Assembly: GCF_014596475.1 (NCBI RefSeq)
Contig: NZ_MECJ01000028.1
Location: 248,001 to 312,000, forward strand
Source: Streptomyces sp. CBMA152
GTDB taxonomy: Bacteria; Actinomycetota; Actinomycetes; Streptomycetales; Streptomycetaceae
DNA: 64,000 bases
Direction: 5' to 3'
The notes beneath the pieces are model-generated. The model did not search any database and was not told where the DNA came from. It saw only the letters and a program-made list of their open reading frames with translations. A program made the position numbers and the translations under genes. Positions 23,993 through 33,100 of the stretch are shown piece by piece (within the stretch, counting starts at the first letter, position 1; each line of letters starts with the position of its first letter).

Positions 23993-25816
23993 TCAGCCCA
24001 GTCGCGCCACCAGCGCGCGGTACTCGTCCCACAGCTCCTTCGGCGTGTGGTCGCCGAAGGTGTTGAGGTGCTCCGGCACCAGCGCGGCCTCCTCGCGCCA
24101 TACCTCGGTGTCGACCTTCAGCAGGAAGTCGAGGTCGGCGGCCGGCAGGTCGAGCCCGTCGGTGTCGATCGAGTCGGCGGTCGGCAGGATGCCGATCGGG
24201 GTCTCGACGCCCTCGGCCTTGCCCTCAAGGCGCTCCACGATCCACTTCAGGACGCGGCTGTTCTCGCCGAAGCCGGGCCACACGAACTTGCCCGCGTCGT
24301 TCTTGCGGAACCAGTTCACGTAGTAGATCTTGGGCAGCTTCGCCTGGTCCTTGCCCTTGGCGACGTCGATCCAGTGGCCCATGTAGTCGCCCATGTTGTA
24401 GCCGCAGAACGGCAGCATGGCGAACGGGTCGCGGCGCAGCTCGCCGACCTTGCCCTCGGCGGCGGCGGTCTTCTCGGAGGCGACGTTCGCGCCGAGGAAG
24501 ACGCCGTGGTTCCAGTCGAAGGACTCGGTGACCAGCGGCACGGCCGAGGCGCGGCGGCCGCCGAACAGGATCGCCGAGATCGGCACGCCCTTGGGGTCCT
24601 CCCACTCCGGCGCGATGATCGGGCACTGCCCGGCCGGCACGGTGAAGCGGGCGTTGGGGTGGGCGGCCGGGGTGTCGGAGGCGGGCGTCCAGTCGTTGCC
24701 CTTCCAGTCCGTCAGGTGGGCCGGAGCGGTCTCCGTCATGCCCTCCCACCACACGTCGTTGTCGTCGGTGAGCGCGACGTTGGTGAAGACGGAGTTGCCC
24801 CACATCGTCTTCATCGCGTTGGCGTTGGTGTGCTCACCGGTGCCGGGCGCGACGCCGAAGAAGCCCGCCTCGGGGTTGATCGCGTACAGCCGGCCGTCCT
24901 CGCCGAACCGCATCCACGCGATGTCGTCGCCGATCGTCTCGACGGTCCAGCCGGAGATCGTGGGCTCCAGCATGGCGAGGTTGGTCTTGCCGCAGGCGGA
25001 CGGGAAGGCGGCGGCCACGTACTTCGACTCGCCCTGCGGGGGCGTGAGCTTCAGGATGAGCATGTGCTCGGCCAGCCAGCCCTCGTCGCGCGCCATGACG
25101 GAGGCGATGCGCAGCGCGTAGCACTTCTTGCCGAGCAGGGCGTTGCCGCCGTAGCCCGAACCGTACGACCAGATCTCGCGGGTCTCGGGGAAGTGCGAGA
25201 TGTACTTGGTGGAGTTGCAGGGCCACGGCACGTCGGCCTCGCCCTCCGCCAGCGGCGCGCCGAGCGTGTGGACGGCCTTGACGAAGAAGCCGTCGGTGCC
25301 GAGCTCGTCCAGGACGGCCTGGCCCATGCGGGTCATGGTGCGCATGGAGACGGCGACGTACGCGGAGTCGGTGATCTCGACGCCGATGGCGGAGAGGTCC
25401 GAGCCGAGCGGGCCCATGCAGAAGGGCACGACGTACATGGTGCGGCCGCGCATCGAGCCCCGGAAGATCCCCTTCTCGCCCGCGAAGATCTCCTTCATCT
25501 CCGCCGGAGCCTTCCAGTGGTTGGTCGGCCCCGCGTCCTCCTCCTTCTCGGAGCAGATGAAGGTGCGGTCCTCGACCCGTGCGACATCGGTCGGGTCGGA
25601 CGCGGCGTAGTACGAGTTCGGGCGCTTGACCGGGTCGAGCTTCTTGAACGTCCCCTTGGCGACGAGCTCCGCGCACAGACGCTCGTACTCGCCCTCGGAG
25701 CCGTCGCACCAGACGATGCTGTCCGGCTGCGTGATGGCAGCGATCTCGTCTACCCAGGAGATCAGTTCCTGGTGGTTGGTCGGGACAGAAGTGGGAGCCG
25801 CGATGTCGCGCGCCAC
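23993..25816 (-). CDS. pckG: Phosphoenolpyruvate carboxykinase (GTP)
   Basis: A 607-residue cytoplasmic enzyme that converts oxaloacetate and GTP to phosphoenolpyruvate, CO2 and GDP in gluconeogenesis. The length is that of GTP-type enzymes (about 600). The P-loop-like kinase-1 motif AFPSACGKTNLAMLEP, with the reactive cysteine, is at about residues 279-294. The flanking GGNALLGKKCYALRI and FFGVAPGTG also match. The GTG at 25816 is preceded by AAGGAG at ideal spacing, so the further upstream start is rejected. It is a single gene with its own terminator, and divergent from the PAQR gene. Confidence 0.97.
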   Translation of the reverse strand: MARDIAAPTSVPTNHQELISWVDEIAAITQPDSIVWCDGSEGEYERLCAELVAKGTFKKLDPVKRPNSYYAASDPTDVARVEDRTFICSEKEEDAGPTNHWKAPAEMKEIFAGEKGIFRGSMRGRTMYVVPFCMGPLGSDLSAIGVEITDSAYVAVSMRTMTRMGQAVLDELGTDGFFVKAVHTLGAPLAEGEADVPWPCNSTKYISHFPETREIWSYGSGYGGNALLGKKCYALRIASVMARDEGWLAEHMLILKLTPPQGESKYVAAAFPSACGKTNLAMLEPTISGWTVETIGDDIAWMRFGEDGRLYAINPEAGFFGVAPGTGEHTNANAMKTMWGNSVFTNVALTDDNDVWWEGMTETAPAHLTDWKGNDWTPASDTPAAHPNARFTVPAGQCPIIAPEWEDPKGVPISAILFGGRRASAVPLVTESFDWNHGVFLGANVASEKTAAAEGKVGELRRDPFAMLPFCGYNMGDYMGHWIDVAKGKDQAKLPKIYYVNWFRKNDAGKFVWPGFGENSRVLKWIVERLEGKAEGVETPIGILPTADSIDTDGLDLPAADLDFLLKVDTEVWREEAALVPEHLNTFGDHTPKELWDEYRALVARLG

Positions 25817-26059
25817 GATCGCTCCTTGTAGAGGGTTCGGTGATTCCCTTGTGAGGGTCTCTTCGTTCGTTGCCCCGTGGGGGCTGCGACCCGGACGCTT
25901 CGGTGTTCCCTGGCGCTCATCCGGTGCCGACCGCACTCATCTGATCATCCGTGCCACTCGCCCATATGTCCAGAGGCACTCTCACGTGAGCATCGCCACT
26001 CATTGTTCACCTCGGGGGCATCTGACGGGCGTAAGGGGCCGACACGGCGAGGGCATACG

Positions 26060-26084
26060 GTTACGGGCCGCACCTATCCGTAAC
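26060..26084 (+). promoter_or_regulatory. Inverted repeat in PAQR gene leader
   Basis: GTTACGG and CCGTAAC flank an 11-base spacer immediately before the GGAGG ribosome binding site. It could be an operator in the 287-base divergent gap between pckG and this gene. Nothing else was found in that gap. Confidence 0.35.
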
Positions 26085-26103
26085 TTACGGAGGCGTAGGT
26101 AGC

Positions 26104-26784
26104 ATGCGGGACATGACTGATCAGGTGACGGACCTCGCGCCGACGAGGCCTCAGAAGCCCAAGCTGCGAGGGTGGCTGCACGCCGGGATGTTCCCGGCGG
26201 TGATCATCTCGGGCCTGGTGCTGACCGCGCTCGCCCACTCGACCCGGGGGCGCATCGCCTGCGGGATCTACGTCCTGACCGCCTGTCTGCTCTTCGGCGT
26301 CAGCGCGCTCTACCACCGGGGCGACTGGGGGCCACGCGGCGAGGCCATCCTGCGCCGACTCGACCACGCCAACATCTTCCTGATCATCGCGGGCACCTAC
26401 ACCCCGCTCACCCTGCTGCTGCTCCCGGACTCCACCGGCCGGGTACTGCTGTGGGCGGTGTGGGCGGCGGCGGCCGCGGGGATAGCGTTCCGGGTCTTCT
26501 GGGTCGGCGCGCCGCGCTGGCTGTACACGCCCTGCTACATAGCCATGGGCTGGGCGGCGGTCTTCTTCCTGCCCGACTTCATGCGCACCGGCGGCATCGC
26601 GGTGCTCGTCCTGGTCGTCGTCGGCGGGCTGCTCTACAGCGCGGGCGGCGTGATCTACGGCATCAAGCGTCCCAACCCCTCCCCTCGCTGGTTCGGCTTC
26701 CACGAGGTGTTCCACTCCCTCACCCTCGCCGCGTTCGTCGTGCACTACGTCGGCATCTCCCTGGTGGCGTACCAGCACGGATAA
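26104..26784 (+). CDS. Hemolysin III/PAQR family membrane protein (TrhA-like)
   Basis: A 226-residue integral membrane protein with seven hydrophobic segments. The PAQR metal-site residues are present: the histidine of ALYHRGDW with the aspartate of RRLDHANIF, and the C-terminal pair HEVFH (about residue 200) and VHYVG. Bacterial members influence membrane fluidity; hemolysis is not established for most. GGAGG lies 10 bases before the ATG at 26104; a second ATG three codons later is an alternative. Confidence 0.9.
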   Translation: MRDMTDQVTDLAPTRPQKPKLRGWLHAGMFPAVIISGLVLTALAHSTRGRIACGIYVLTACLLFGVSALYHRGDWGPRGEAILRRLDHANIFLIIAGTYTPLTLLLLPDSTGRVLLWAVWAAAAAGIAFRVFWVGAPRWLYTPCYIAMGWAAVFFLPDFMRTGGIAVLVLVVVGGLLYSAGGVIYGIKRPNPSPRWFGFHEVFHSLTLAAFVVHYVGISLVAYQHG

Positions 26785-26808
26785 TTTCTTGACGCGAGCT
26801 ACTTTTTG

Positions 26809-26836
26809 AGAGTTACTGTCACTTGACGGTAACTCT
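26809..26836 (+). promoter_or_regulatory. 28-bp palindromic operator before MFS pump gene
   Basis: AGAGTTACTGTCA and TGACGGTAACTCT pair in 12 of 13 positions around a 2-base centre. A TTGACG -35-like element is at 26789-26794, and the MFS start is 14 bases after the palindrome. Size and symmetry are those of a TetR-family site, and a TetR gene ends the operon. Confidence 0.75.
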
Positions 26837-26850
26837 TACGGAGGTGTGCC

Positions 26851-28389
26851 ATGACCCAGGCGTCAGGTCCCGATCCACGGCGCTGGTGGGCGCTCGGGGC
26901 GATGGTCGCGAGCATGCTGGTGCTCGGCTTCGACATGACGATCCTCAATGTCGCGCTGCCGACCATGGCCCAGCAGCTCGGCGCCACCACCGGCCAGCAG
27001 CAGTGGATGGCCGACGCCTATGTCGTCGTCTTCGCCGCCCTGATGCTCCCGGCGGGACTCCTCGGCGACCGGTTCGGCCGCCGCAAGATGCTGATCACCG
27101 GGCTCGGGATCTTCCTCGCGGGCTCGCTCATCGGCTCGCTCACCACCAGCGTCGGCGCGGTCATCGCGGCCCGCGCGGTCATGGGCATCGGCGGCGCGCT
27201 CGTCATGCCGCTCGCCATGGCCGTCCTGCCGACGCTCTTCCCGACCGAGGAGCGCACCAAGGCGATGGGCATCGTCACCGCCGCCTCCGCGCTCGGCCTG
27301 CCGCTCGGCCCGCTGGTGGGCGGCTTCCTGCTCGACCACTTCTGGTGGGGCTCGGTCTTCCTGGTCAACGTGCCCATGGTCGCCATCGGCATCACGGCCT
27401 GCGCGCTGCTGCTCCCGGAGACCCGCGACCCGTCGGCTCCCCGCGTCGACGCCGTCTCGACCGCGCTCACCGCCGCCGGACTCGGCTCGCTGATCTACGG
27501 CATCATCGAGGCCCCGACGCGCGGCTGGGGCGACTCGGTGGTGCTCGCGACGCTGGCCGCCGGCGTGGTGCTGATCGCGGGCCTGGTCGTACGGGAGCGG
27601 CGCGCGGCGCGTCCGATGCTGGACATGAAGCTGCTCGGACACCGCCCGTTCCTGCTCAACACCCTGGCCGCGACGCTGGTGATGTTCATCCTGTCCGGCC
27701 TGATGTTCGTGCTGCCGCAGTACCTCCAGGCGGTCCTCGGCAACGACGCGTTCGGCACCGGGGTGCGGATGATGCCGCTGATGGCCGGGCTGATGGTCGC
27801 GGCCAAGGGCAGCGAGCCGGTGGTGCGGCGGTTCGGGGCGCGCGGCGCGATCACCGCCGGTCTTGCCGTCCTCGCCTTCGCCGCGTTCCTCGGCGCTCGT
27901 ACGACCGTGGACAGCGGTTACGGCTTCACGGCGCTGTGGCTGACGATCACCGGCGTCGGCTTCGGCTTCGCCATGGTGCCCGCGATGACGGCGGCGCTGG
28001 CGACCCTGCCGCCGGACCGCGCGGGCAGCGGCTCCGGGCTGCTGATGACGGTACGTCAGGTGGGCAGCGCGATCGGTATCGCCCTGCTCGGCTCGCTGCT
28101 CGCGGGGATCTTCGCGGACCGCCTCGATGTGGCCGGGCTGCCCGGGGCCGCGGCCGACAGGGCCGGGGACTCGGTGGTGGCGGCGCATCTGGTCGCCGCC
28201 AAACTCCACGACGGGCGGCTCGCCACCTCCGCCGACTCGGCCTACGTCCACGGCATGGACATGGTGCTGCTGGTCTGCGGCGTGGCGGCGGTGATCACCG
28301 CGCTGCTCGCTGCGGCCCTGCTCAGGAACCCGGCGGCGCCTTCCGGCCAGCCGGAGGACGACGTGGTGCCGACCGCAGTGGATGCCTGA
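26851..28389 (+). CDS. MFS drug efflux transporter (DHA2, EmrB/QacA type)
   Basis: A 512-residue proton-driven exporter with about 14 hydrophobic helices. Family motifs are LGFDMTILNVALPTM in helix 1, LLGDRFGRRKMLITG in the loop between helices 2 and 3 (motif A, about residues 67-81) and GLPLGPLVGGFLLDHF (antiporter motif C). GGAGG lies just before the ATG. It is 12 bases upstream of a TetR gene and behind a near-perfect palindrome, so it is probably repressed by that TetR until its substrate appears. The substrate is unknown. Confidence 0.93.
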   Translation: MTQASGPDPRRWWALGAMVASMLVLGFDMTILNVALPTMAQQLGATTGQQQWMADAYVVVFAALMLPAGLLGDRFGRRKMLITGLGIFLAGSLIGSLTTSVGAVIAARAVMGIGGALVMPLAMAVLPTLFPTEERTKAMGIVTAASALGLPLGPLVGGFLLDHFWWGSVFLVNVPMVAIGITACALLLPETRDPSAPRVDAVSTALTAAGLGSLIYGIIEAPTRGWGDSVVLATLAAGVVLIAGLVVRERRAARPMLDMKLLGHRPFLLNTLAATLVMFILSGLMFVLPQYLQAVLGNDAFGTGVRMMPLMAGLMVAAKGSEPVVRRFGARGAITAGLAVLAFAAFLGARTTVDSGYGFTALWLTITGVGFGFAMVPAMTAALATLPPDRAGSGSGLLMTVRQVGSAIGIALLGSLLAGIFADRLDVAGLPGAAADRAGDSVVAAHLVAAKLHDGRLATSADSAYVHGMDMVLLVCGVAAVITALLAAALLRNPAAPSGQPEDDVVPTAVDA

Positions 28390-28401
28390 GAACGTCGACG
28401 G

Positions 28402-29055
28402 ATGCCGGAGAATGTCGACATGCCCGCCACCGCACGTACACCCAAGTCCCTCGACTCGCTCGCCGAGGACCTGCAGCCGCAGCTGGGCCTGCGCGAACGC
28501 AAGAAGCTCAAGACCCGCATCGCGATCCGGCGCGCCACGTACGAGCTGATCGCCTCACAGGGGTACGAGGCGACGACGGTCGAGCAGATCGCGGAGGCGG
28601 CCGAGGTCTCCCCCTCGACGGTGTTCCGCTACTTCCCGACCAAGGAGGACATCGTCCTCACGGACGAGTTCGACCCGCTCATGGTCGCCGAACTGCGGGC
28701 GCGCCCGGCGGACGAGCCGGTCCTGGAATCCCTGCGGCACGTCGTCCTCATGGGGGTCCGGCTCGCCCTGGAGCACGACCCCGAGGAGATGTACCAGCGC
28801 ACCCGGCTGCTGGTCGAGGTCCCCGTGCTGCGGGCCCGGATGATGCAGTCGATCTCGGTGACCTGCGGGATGGTCTGCGAGGTGCTGGCGGAACGGACCG
28901 GGCGGGGCGCGGCGGACCTGGAGGTGCGGGTCTACTCGATGGCGGTCCTGGGCGCGCTCCACGAGACGACGGTGTACTGGGCCGAACACGACCACGAGGA
29001 CGACCTGGTGGACCTGGTGAACCGGGCGCTCGACACCGTACGGGACGGCATGTGA
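28402..29055 (+). CDS. TetR family repressor of the MFS pump
   Basis: A 217-residue regulator. The N-terminal TetR helix-turn-helix occupies about residues 33-80, with YEATTVEQIAEAAEVSPSTV and FRYFPTKEDIV. The remaining helical domain would bind the inducer. It lies 12 bases after the pump gene, and the 28-bp palindrome before the pump is the probable operator, so the pair forms an autoregulated unit. A second ATG at 28420 is a possible alternative start. Confidence 0.93.
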   Translation: MPENVDMPATARTPKSLDSLAEDLQPQLGLRERKKLKTRIAIRRATYELIASQGYEATTVEQIAEAAEVSPSTVFRYFPTKEDIVLTDEFDPLMVAELRARPADEPVLESLRHVVLMGVRLALEHDPEEMYQRTRLLVEVPVLRARMMQSISVTCGMVCEVLAERTGRGAADLEVRVYSMAVLGALHETTVYWAEHDHEDDLVDLVNRALDTVRDGM

Positions 29056-29085
29056 CGAGGCCGGGCCCTGGGCGGCATGTGACGA

Positions 29086-29123
29086 GGCCGGGCCCGACCT
29101 TCCGCCGAAGGTCGGGCCCGGCC
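29086..29123 (+). terminator. 16-bp perfect stem, bidirectional terminator
   Basis: GGCCGGGCCCGACCTT and its exact complement flank a 6-base loop. ATCGCTTTT follows on the plus strand. It lies between the TetR gene and the converging gene ending at 29140 and can serve both. Confidence 0.85.
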
Positions 29124-29139
29124 ATCGCTTTTGTCGCCC

Positions 29140-29835
29140 TCAGCGCTGGCGGGCCGCCAGGGCCTTGGCCGCCTTCATCCGGGCCGGGGCGGTGGCCTCG
29201 ATGGTGCCCGCGCCCTCGCCGGGCGTGAGCTCCCAGCCCCGCAGCTTCGCCGCGACCCGGCGCAGCGCCGCGTCACCCGGCTTCACGTCGATCTGGAAGT
29301 GCGACTCCTTGGCCGGCGTCAGGTCGCCGCCCCACTTCACGACACCCTCCAGGTCGGCCAGGATGTCGCGGATCACGACGAGCTCGTGCGGGAAGAACCC
29401 GCCCTGCGCCCGCGCCGGGTAGAGCAGCGGCCGGATCGCGATCGCGGTGCCCGAGAGGTAGTTGCTCTCGTACGCGGCCGCGACGGTGCGCGAGGTGGTG
29501 TGCCCGCCGACCTCGCCCGCGCCGAGCGTGTCGATCTCGTAGTGGAACCGCCGCACGACGTGCGTCAGCACGGTGGCGACGTCGCCGTCGACGGCGTCGA
29601 AGTGGACCCCGCCGGTGCCCTCGACGCGGTGCGCCGGGGCGTGGGCGAGCACGGGCCACCCGTTGGCGCTGGTGCTCTTGCCCCACTGGGCGTTCCGGGG
29701 AGCAACGGGCGTAGCGGCGACGGCAGTTGTGGCCATCCCACCGGAGGCGAGCACGGCCCCACCGGCAACACCGAGCCCGGCGAACAGGAAGCGGCGCCGG
29801 TCGAGCCGTATGGCGGGCGGTATGACATCACGCAT
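29140..29835 (-). CDS. Tat-exported M15-like protein with degenerate zinc site
   Basis: A 231-residue protein with a twin-arginine signal (LDRRRFLFAGLGVAGGAVL, about residues 9-27). The exported domain resembles M15_4/VanY-type peptidases. The usual zinc segment SNHASGTAID corresponds here to SNYLSGTAIA, with Y126 for histidine and A133 for aspartate. Only the final H179 in ESHFQI remains. Peptidase activity is therefore unlikely; peptidoglycan binding is conceivable. AAAGGA precedes the ATG at 29835. It follows the DUF1906 gene in the same direction after 127 bases that hold a repeat copy. Confidence 0.75.
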   Translation of the reverse strand: MRDVIPPAIRLDRRRFLFAGLGVAGGAVLASGGMATTAVAATPVAPRNAQWGKSTSANGWPVLAHAPAHRVEGTGGVHFDAVDGDVATVLTHVVRRFHYEIDTLGAGEVGGHTTSRTVAAAYESNYLSGTAIAIRPLLYPARAQGGFFPHELVVIRDILADLEGVVKWGGDLTPAKESHFQIDVKPGDAALRRVAAKLRGWELTPGEGAGTIEATAPARMKAAKALAARQR

Positions 29836-29891
29836 GAATAAAGGATTCCTTTCAAGACTGACGGAGGCAGGAGCATTCCGGGACGGCCTAC

Positions 29892-29936
29892 AGGGGCGCG
29901 GGGAACTGCGCGACCAGCCCCCACCGGCCCGCAGCC
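29892..29936. repeat. Half copy of the dispersed repeat
   Basis: Right arm AGGGGCGCGGGGAACTGCGC (29892-29911) followed by the flank ACCAGCCCCCACCGGCCCGC. It lies between two minus-strand genes. Confidence 0.8.
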
Positions 29937-29962
29937 GCAAAGAGACCGCACCCCAAAACGGG

Positions 29963-32332
29963 CTACAGCCCCCTCGCGTTCGCTTCCTGCATGACGCGGT
30001 CGTGGAGCTCGTCGGCGAAGGCCTGGCAGAACTCCTTCAGCTGCGCCTCCGGAAGATCGAGGGGCATCGTGGCGTGGGGTGCGATCTGCGTGATGAGGTA
30101 CCAGCGACCGGCCGAGATGACCGGGTCACTGAACATCGTGAGCATGCCCTTGGCCATGGCCGCGACATTGTCCACGCTGCCGCCGAACCGCATCTCGAAG
30201 AAGTCCCGGAAGCGGGTCAGGGCGCCCATGTCGCGCTCGCCCTTGCCGTAGTGCTCGCGCGCCACGTCCAGGAACTGCCCGCCCTGCTCCACCCGCCGGG
30301 CGATCAGATAGCCGTCCGCGTCCTCGATGAGGTCGTCCAGCGGGAACGTGGACTGCACGCCGATCTTCGCGAACTTCGCGTGGACGTAGGACCCGGCGGA
30401 CGGGTAGGCCTTGATGTCGCGCTGCCACTCGCCGTAGAGCGTCATGAGGTCGCCGCCCCAGCCCGCGACGTCACCCGCGCCGACCTGGCGGATGTTGCTG
30501 CTCGACTGGGGCTTGACGTAGTGGCCGTTGGCCGTGGCCAGCAGGTGCTCGGCACCCACCGTGACCCCGGTGACCGGGTCCTTGAACCCGTCGAAGACGT
30601 GGGCGCCGTGGCTGTCGGCGAACTTGATGAAGTCGTCGTCGGGAGAGCCGATCAGCGTCCCCCACTGGAAACCGCCGTACGCCTTGTGCCGGGCGTACTC
30701 CATGGTGAGCCGGTTCGGGTCACCCGCCTTGGTGTTCGTGTACTGCACCGCCAGCGGGAAGACGACTTCGAGGTACTTGATGAAGTCGTCGGCCGGGTTC
30801 ACGGTCTTGCGGACCGAGTCCTGCCCCTCGTCGCTGTTCTGGCGGTGCGCGTCGTTGTCGAGGTCGAACGTGTCACCGCCGGAGCTGAACCTGAACTCCT
30901 TGATCTGGTTGAACGCCCAGTTCGGCGGCAGCGGGAAGCCGAGGTTGCCGGAGAAGCCCCAGGACATGCCGGACACGAAGGAGTACGCGGCGTCCGCGTG
31001 CTGGCTGACCTGCGTGCAGACGTTGCGCGAGCCGTAGACGCCGTGGACGTAGTACGCGCCCTTGTTGGCGAGGCCCGCCTTGATCCCCTGGAAGTAGGGG
31101 ACGATGTTGGAGGTGATCTCGTCCGCCGTCGCGTCGTAGTCGACCGCGAAGTAGATGACCGTGCCCCGGTTGAAGCCGTACTGCTCCGCGTGCGAGTGGG
31201 CGTTCAGCGCGTGGTTGAAGCCCTGCTCGTACGTGAAGTCGACCAGGCGCCGGGCGTTGTCCTGGTAGATCGGGAAGACGCGCAGACCGGCGGCGAAGAT
31301 GTCGTCGAGCTCGCCGTCCTTGATGTTCTTGTCGAGCGTGCTGCCCGGCGGGTCGAACAGGTAGCGGCCGACATAGCGGTAGCCCGCCTTGTACAGGGCG
31401 TCCGCTCGCGGGCGGGTGATCCGGAATCGGGTGTCGCACCCCAGGGTGGAGCGGTCCGGGTCACCGGTGGAGACCAGCAGCTGCGCCCAGGTGCGGAAGT
31501 CGCCCCGGCCGTCCCGGGTGTCCAGCTCCGAGAACTCCTGGAAGATCTTGACGAACTCCGTGAGCTTGGAGTCGAAGGTGCTCCGGAACGTGGTGGCGAC
31601 GTTGGAGGTGCCCTTGACGACCGGGGAGTTGAAGACGCACGCGGCGGAGAAGAGCTGGACGAAGATGCCCGTGTCGCCCTGCTTCACCACGTGGTTCTTC
31701 AGACCCGCCTGGGTGCCGGGACCGAACGCGCCGGTCGCCTGCTCGTCGGGTATGCCGAGCTCGTACTGGATCGCCTTCATCAGCGACTTCTGCACATCGC
31801 GCGAGTAGACGCCGTCGGCGGGGCCGATGAAGAACGACGACCGGCCGACGTAGCGGCTGTTGAGCCAGCGCTGGACCTCGCGGACGGTGTCGGTGCCGCC
31901 CGTGACCGAGACGTAGGCGTCCATGCTCAGGAGCGCCTTGAAGACCTTCGGCGAGACGAGGCCGTTCGAGGCGTCGACACCGGCGTCGTTCTTGAGGTTG
32001 CGCACCGACTTGTCGGTGGCGGCGCCGTACGAGCCGGTGCCGTCGCCGCCCCAGTAGCCCTTGCAGAACAGGGCGTGCTCGACGATCTTCTTGATGTTGG
32101 TGTTCGACTCGTTCGGGCCGATGTCGCCGCGCTTGGCCAGCTCGGAGAGCGTGCCCGGGCCGAAGCTCGCCATCAGCGGGCCCATCGCCAGCTCCGACTG
32201 GAGCGCCATGGTCAGCGAGAACATCGTCGACCAGCCGGTGTGCCCGTCTTCGGGGCACTTCACATAGCCGGGAACGTTCACGTAGGTGGCGTTGACCCAT
32301 CTCTGGGCAGCAAGGACCTTGTCGTCCGCCAT
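29963..32332 (-). CDS. Large DUF1906 (Rv2525c-like) protein with peptidoglycan-binding-like repeats
   Basis: A 789-residue protein. The N-terminal 300 residues contain two units resembling peptidoglycan-binding domains (VLAAQRWVNATYV; VREVQRWLNSRYVG with IGPADGVYSRDVQKSLM). The middle, about residues 295-520, is a DUF1906 glycoside-hydrolase-like barrel (LGCDTRFRITRP, AGYRYVGRYLFDP, GTVIYFAVDYDATADEI). The last 270 residues are unrecognised. There is no signal peptide, although DUF1906 proteins are usually exported. The start at 32332 has only AGAAAGAG before it. The architecture suggests a cell-wall target, but the route outside is unclear. Confidence 0.82.
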   Translation of the reverse strand: MADDKVLAAQRWVNATYVNVPGYVKCPEDGHTGWSTMFSLTMALQSELAMGPLMASFGPGTLSELAKRGDIGPNESNTNIKKIVEHALFCKGYWGGDGTGSYGAATDKSVRNLKNDAGVDASNGLVSPKVFKALLSMDAYVSVTGGTDTVREVQRWLNSRYVGRSSFFIGPADGVYSRDVQKSLMKAIQYELGIPDEQATGAFGPGTQAGLKNHVVKQGDTGIFVQLFSAACVFNSPVVKGTSNVATTFRSTFDSKLTEFVKIFQEFSELDTRDGRGDFRTWAQLLVSTGDPDRSTLGCDTRFRITRPRADALYKAGYRYVGRYLFDPPGSTLDKNIKDGELDDIFAAGLRVFPIYQDNARRLVDFTYEQGFNHALNAHSHAEQYGFNRGTVIYFAVDYDATADEITSNIVPYFQGIKAGLANKGAYYVHGVYGSRNVCTQVSQHADAAYSFVSGMSWGFSGNLGFPLPPNWAFNQIKEFRFSSGGDTFDLDNDAHRQNSDEGQDSVRKTVNPADDFIKYLEVVFPLAVQYTNTKAGDPNRLTMEYARHKAYGGFQWGTLIGSPDDDFIKFADSHGAHVFDGFKDPVTGVTVGAEHLLATANGHYVKPQSSSNIRQVGAGDVAGWGGDLMTLYGEWQRDIKAYPSAGSYVHAKFAKIGVQSTFPLDDLIEDADGYLIARRVEQGGQFLDVAREHYGKGERDMGALTRFRDFFEMRFGGSVDNVAAMAKGMLTMFSDPVISAGRWYLITQIAPHATMPLDLPEAQLKEFCQAFADELHDRVMQEANARGL

Positions 32333-32624
32333 GTTTCTCTTTCTGATGAGCGGGGCTCGGGACTCGGGGGTGCGTGAATCCTGATGGCGGAAGGCATGCC
32401 GGCTTACGGGCGCGGCTCAACTGCCCATGCGGGCAGGGTGGTCACAGCGGCGCGCGTGGGCAGAATTCCCCGCATCACCTCGGCGTCGGCTTCCCCCGTC
32501 GACTGCCGATGGTGCGGTGATCATAGCCGACGGAAACGCACCACTCGGCATGTACAAGCCACGCTCTGACCTGTCGTAATATCTCCCCCTGCAAGTGATC
32601 ATTTACGATCTAGGGGGACAACTC
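32333..32624. other. Divergent intergenic region
   Basis: No gene is supported in these 292 bases. The stretch near 32570-32620 is relatively AT-rich (TAATAT, CATTTACGATC) and probably holds the promoter of the small secreted protein. No clear palindrome was identified. Confidence 0.4.
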
Positions 32625-33014
32625 ATGGGTATGGGCAAGAAGTTCGCCGTAGCCACGGCGACCGGCGTGATGACCGTCGCGGGCCTCGCCGCCACGGGCG
32701 GGACCGCGTTCGCCGGTACCGACGGACAGCAGATCGTCATCGACGACCAGACCCGCCGGGTCGAGTCGATCAAGATCCAGGGCAACGACCAGCACGGCGC
32801 GCCCGCCACCGCGTGCCTGGTCACGTCGGGTTACGAGACCCGGATGCCCGGCTGGTGGTGGCGTGACTACATGCACTTCAGCAAGTGGACCGACAAGACC
32901 TGCGGCAAGAGCGGCGGCAGCTGGCTGGGCTCGCAGGACGAGATGGTCCCGGCGTGGATGGCGCCGGACCGGGGTGACTGGTACTACATCGGCATCTTCA
33001 AGAACGACAACTAG
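32625..33014 (+). CDS. Small secreted protein of unknown function
   Basis: A 129-residue exported protein. The signal peptide is clear: MGMGKKFAVATATGVMTVAG, then an Ala/Gly-rich region ending TAFAG. The mature part of about 95 residues has two cysteines (ATACLVTS and KTCGKS) that could form a disulfide, and is Trp-rich (PGWWWRDY, DWYYIG). No domain is recognised. GGGGGA precedes the ATG at 32625; another ATG two codons later is possible. It is monocistronic and followed by a hairpin repeat. Confidence 0.82.
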   Translation: MGMGKKFAVATATGVMTVAGLAATGGTAFAGTDGQQIVIDDQTRRVESIKIQGNDQHGAPATACLVTSGYETRMPGWWWRDYMHFSKWTDKTCGKSGGSWLGSQDEMVPAWMAPDRGDWYYIGIFKNDN

Positions 33015-33025
33015 TCGAGCTGTTC

Positions 33026-33083
33026 GGTTCCCCGCACCCCTGAAGGGGCGCGGGGAACTGCGCGACCAGCCACGCACGGTCCG
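33026..33083. repeat. Dispersed repeat copy forming a hairpin
   Basis: GGTTCCCCGCACCCCT (33026-33041) pairs with AGGGGCGCGGGGAACTGCGC (33044-33063) over a 2-base centre, with one mismatch. It starts 12 bases after the secreted-protein stop and faces the converging DUF255 gene, so it may work as a terminator. Confidence 0.8.
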
Positions 33084-33100
33084 CAGCCGAAAACCCGCCC

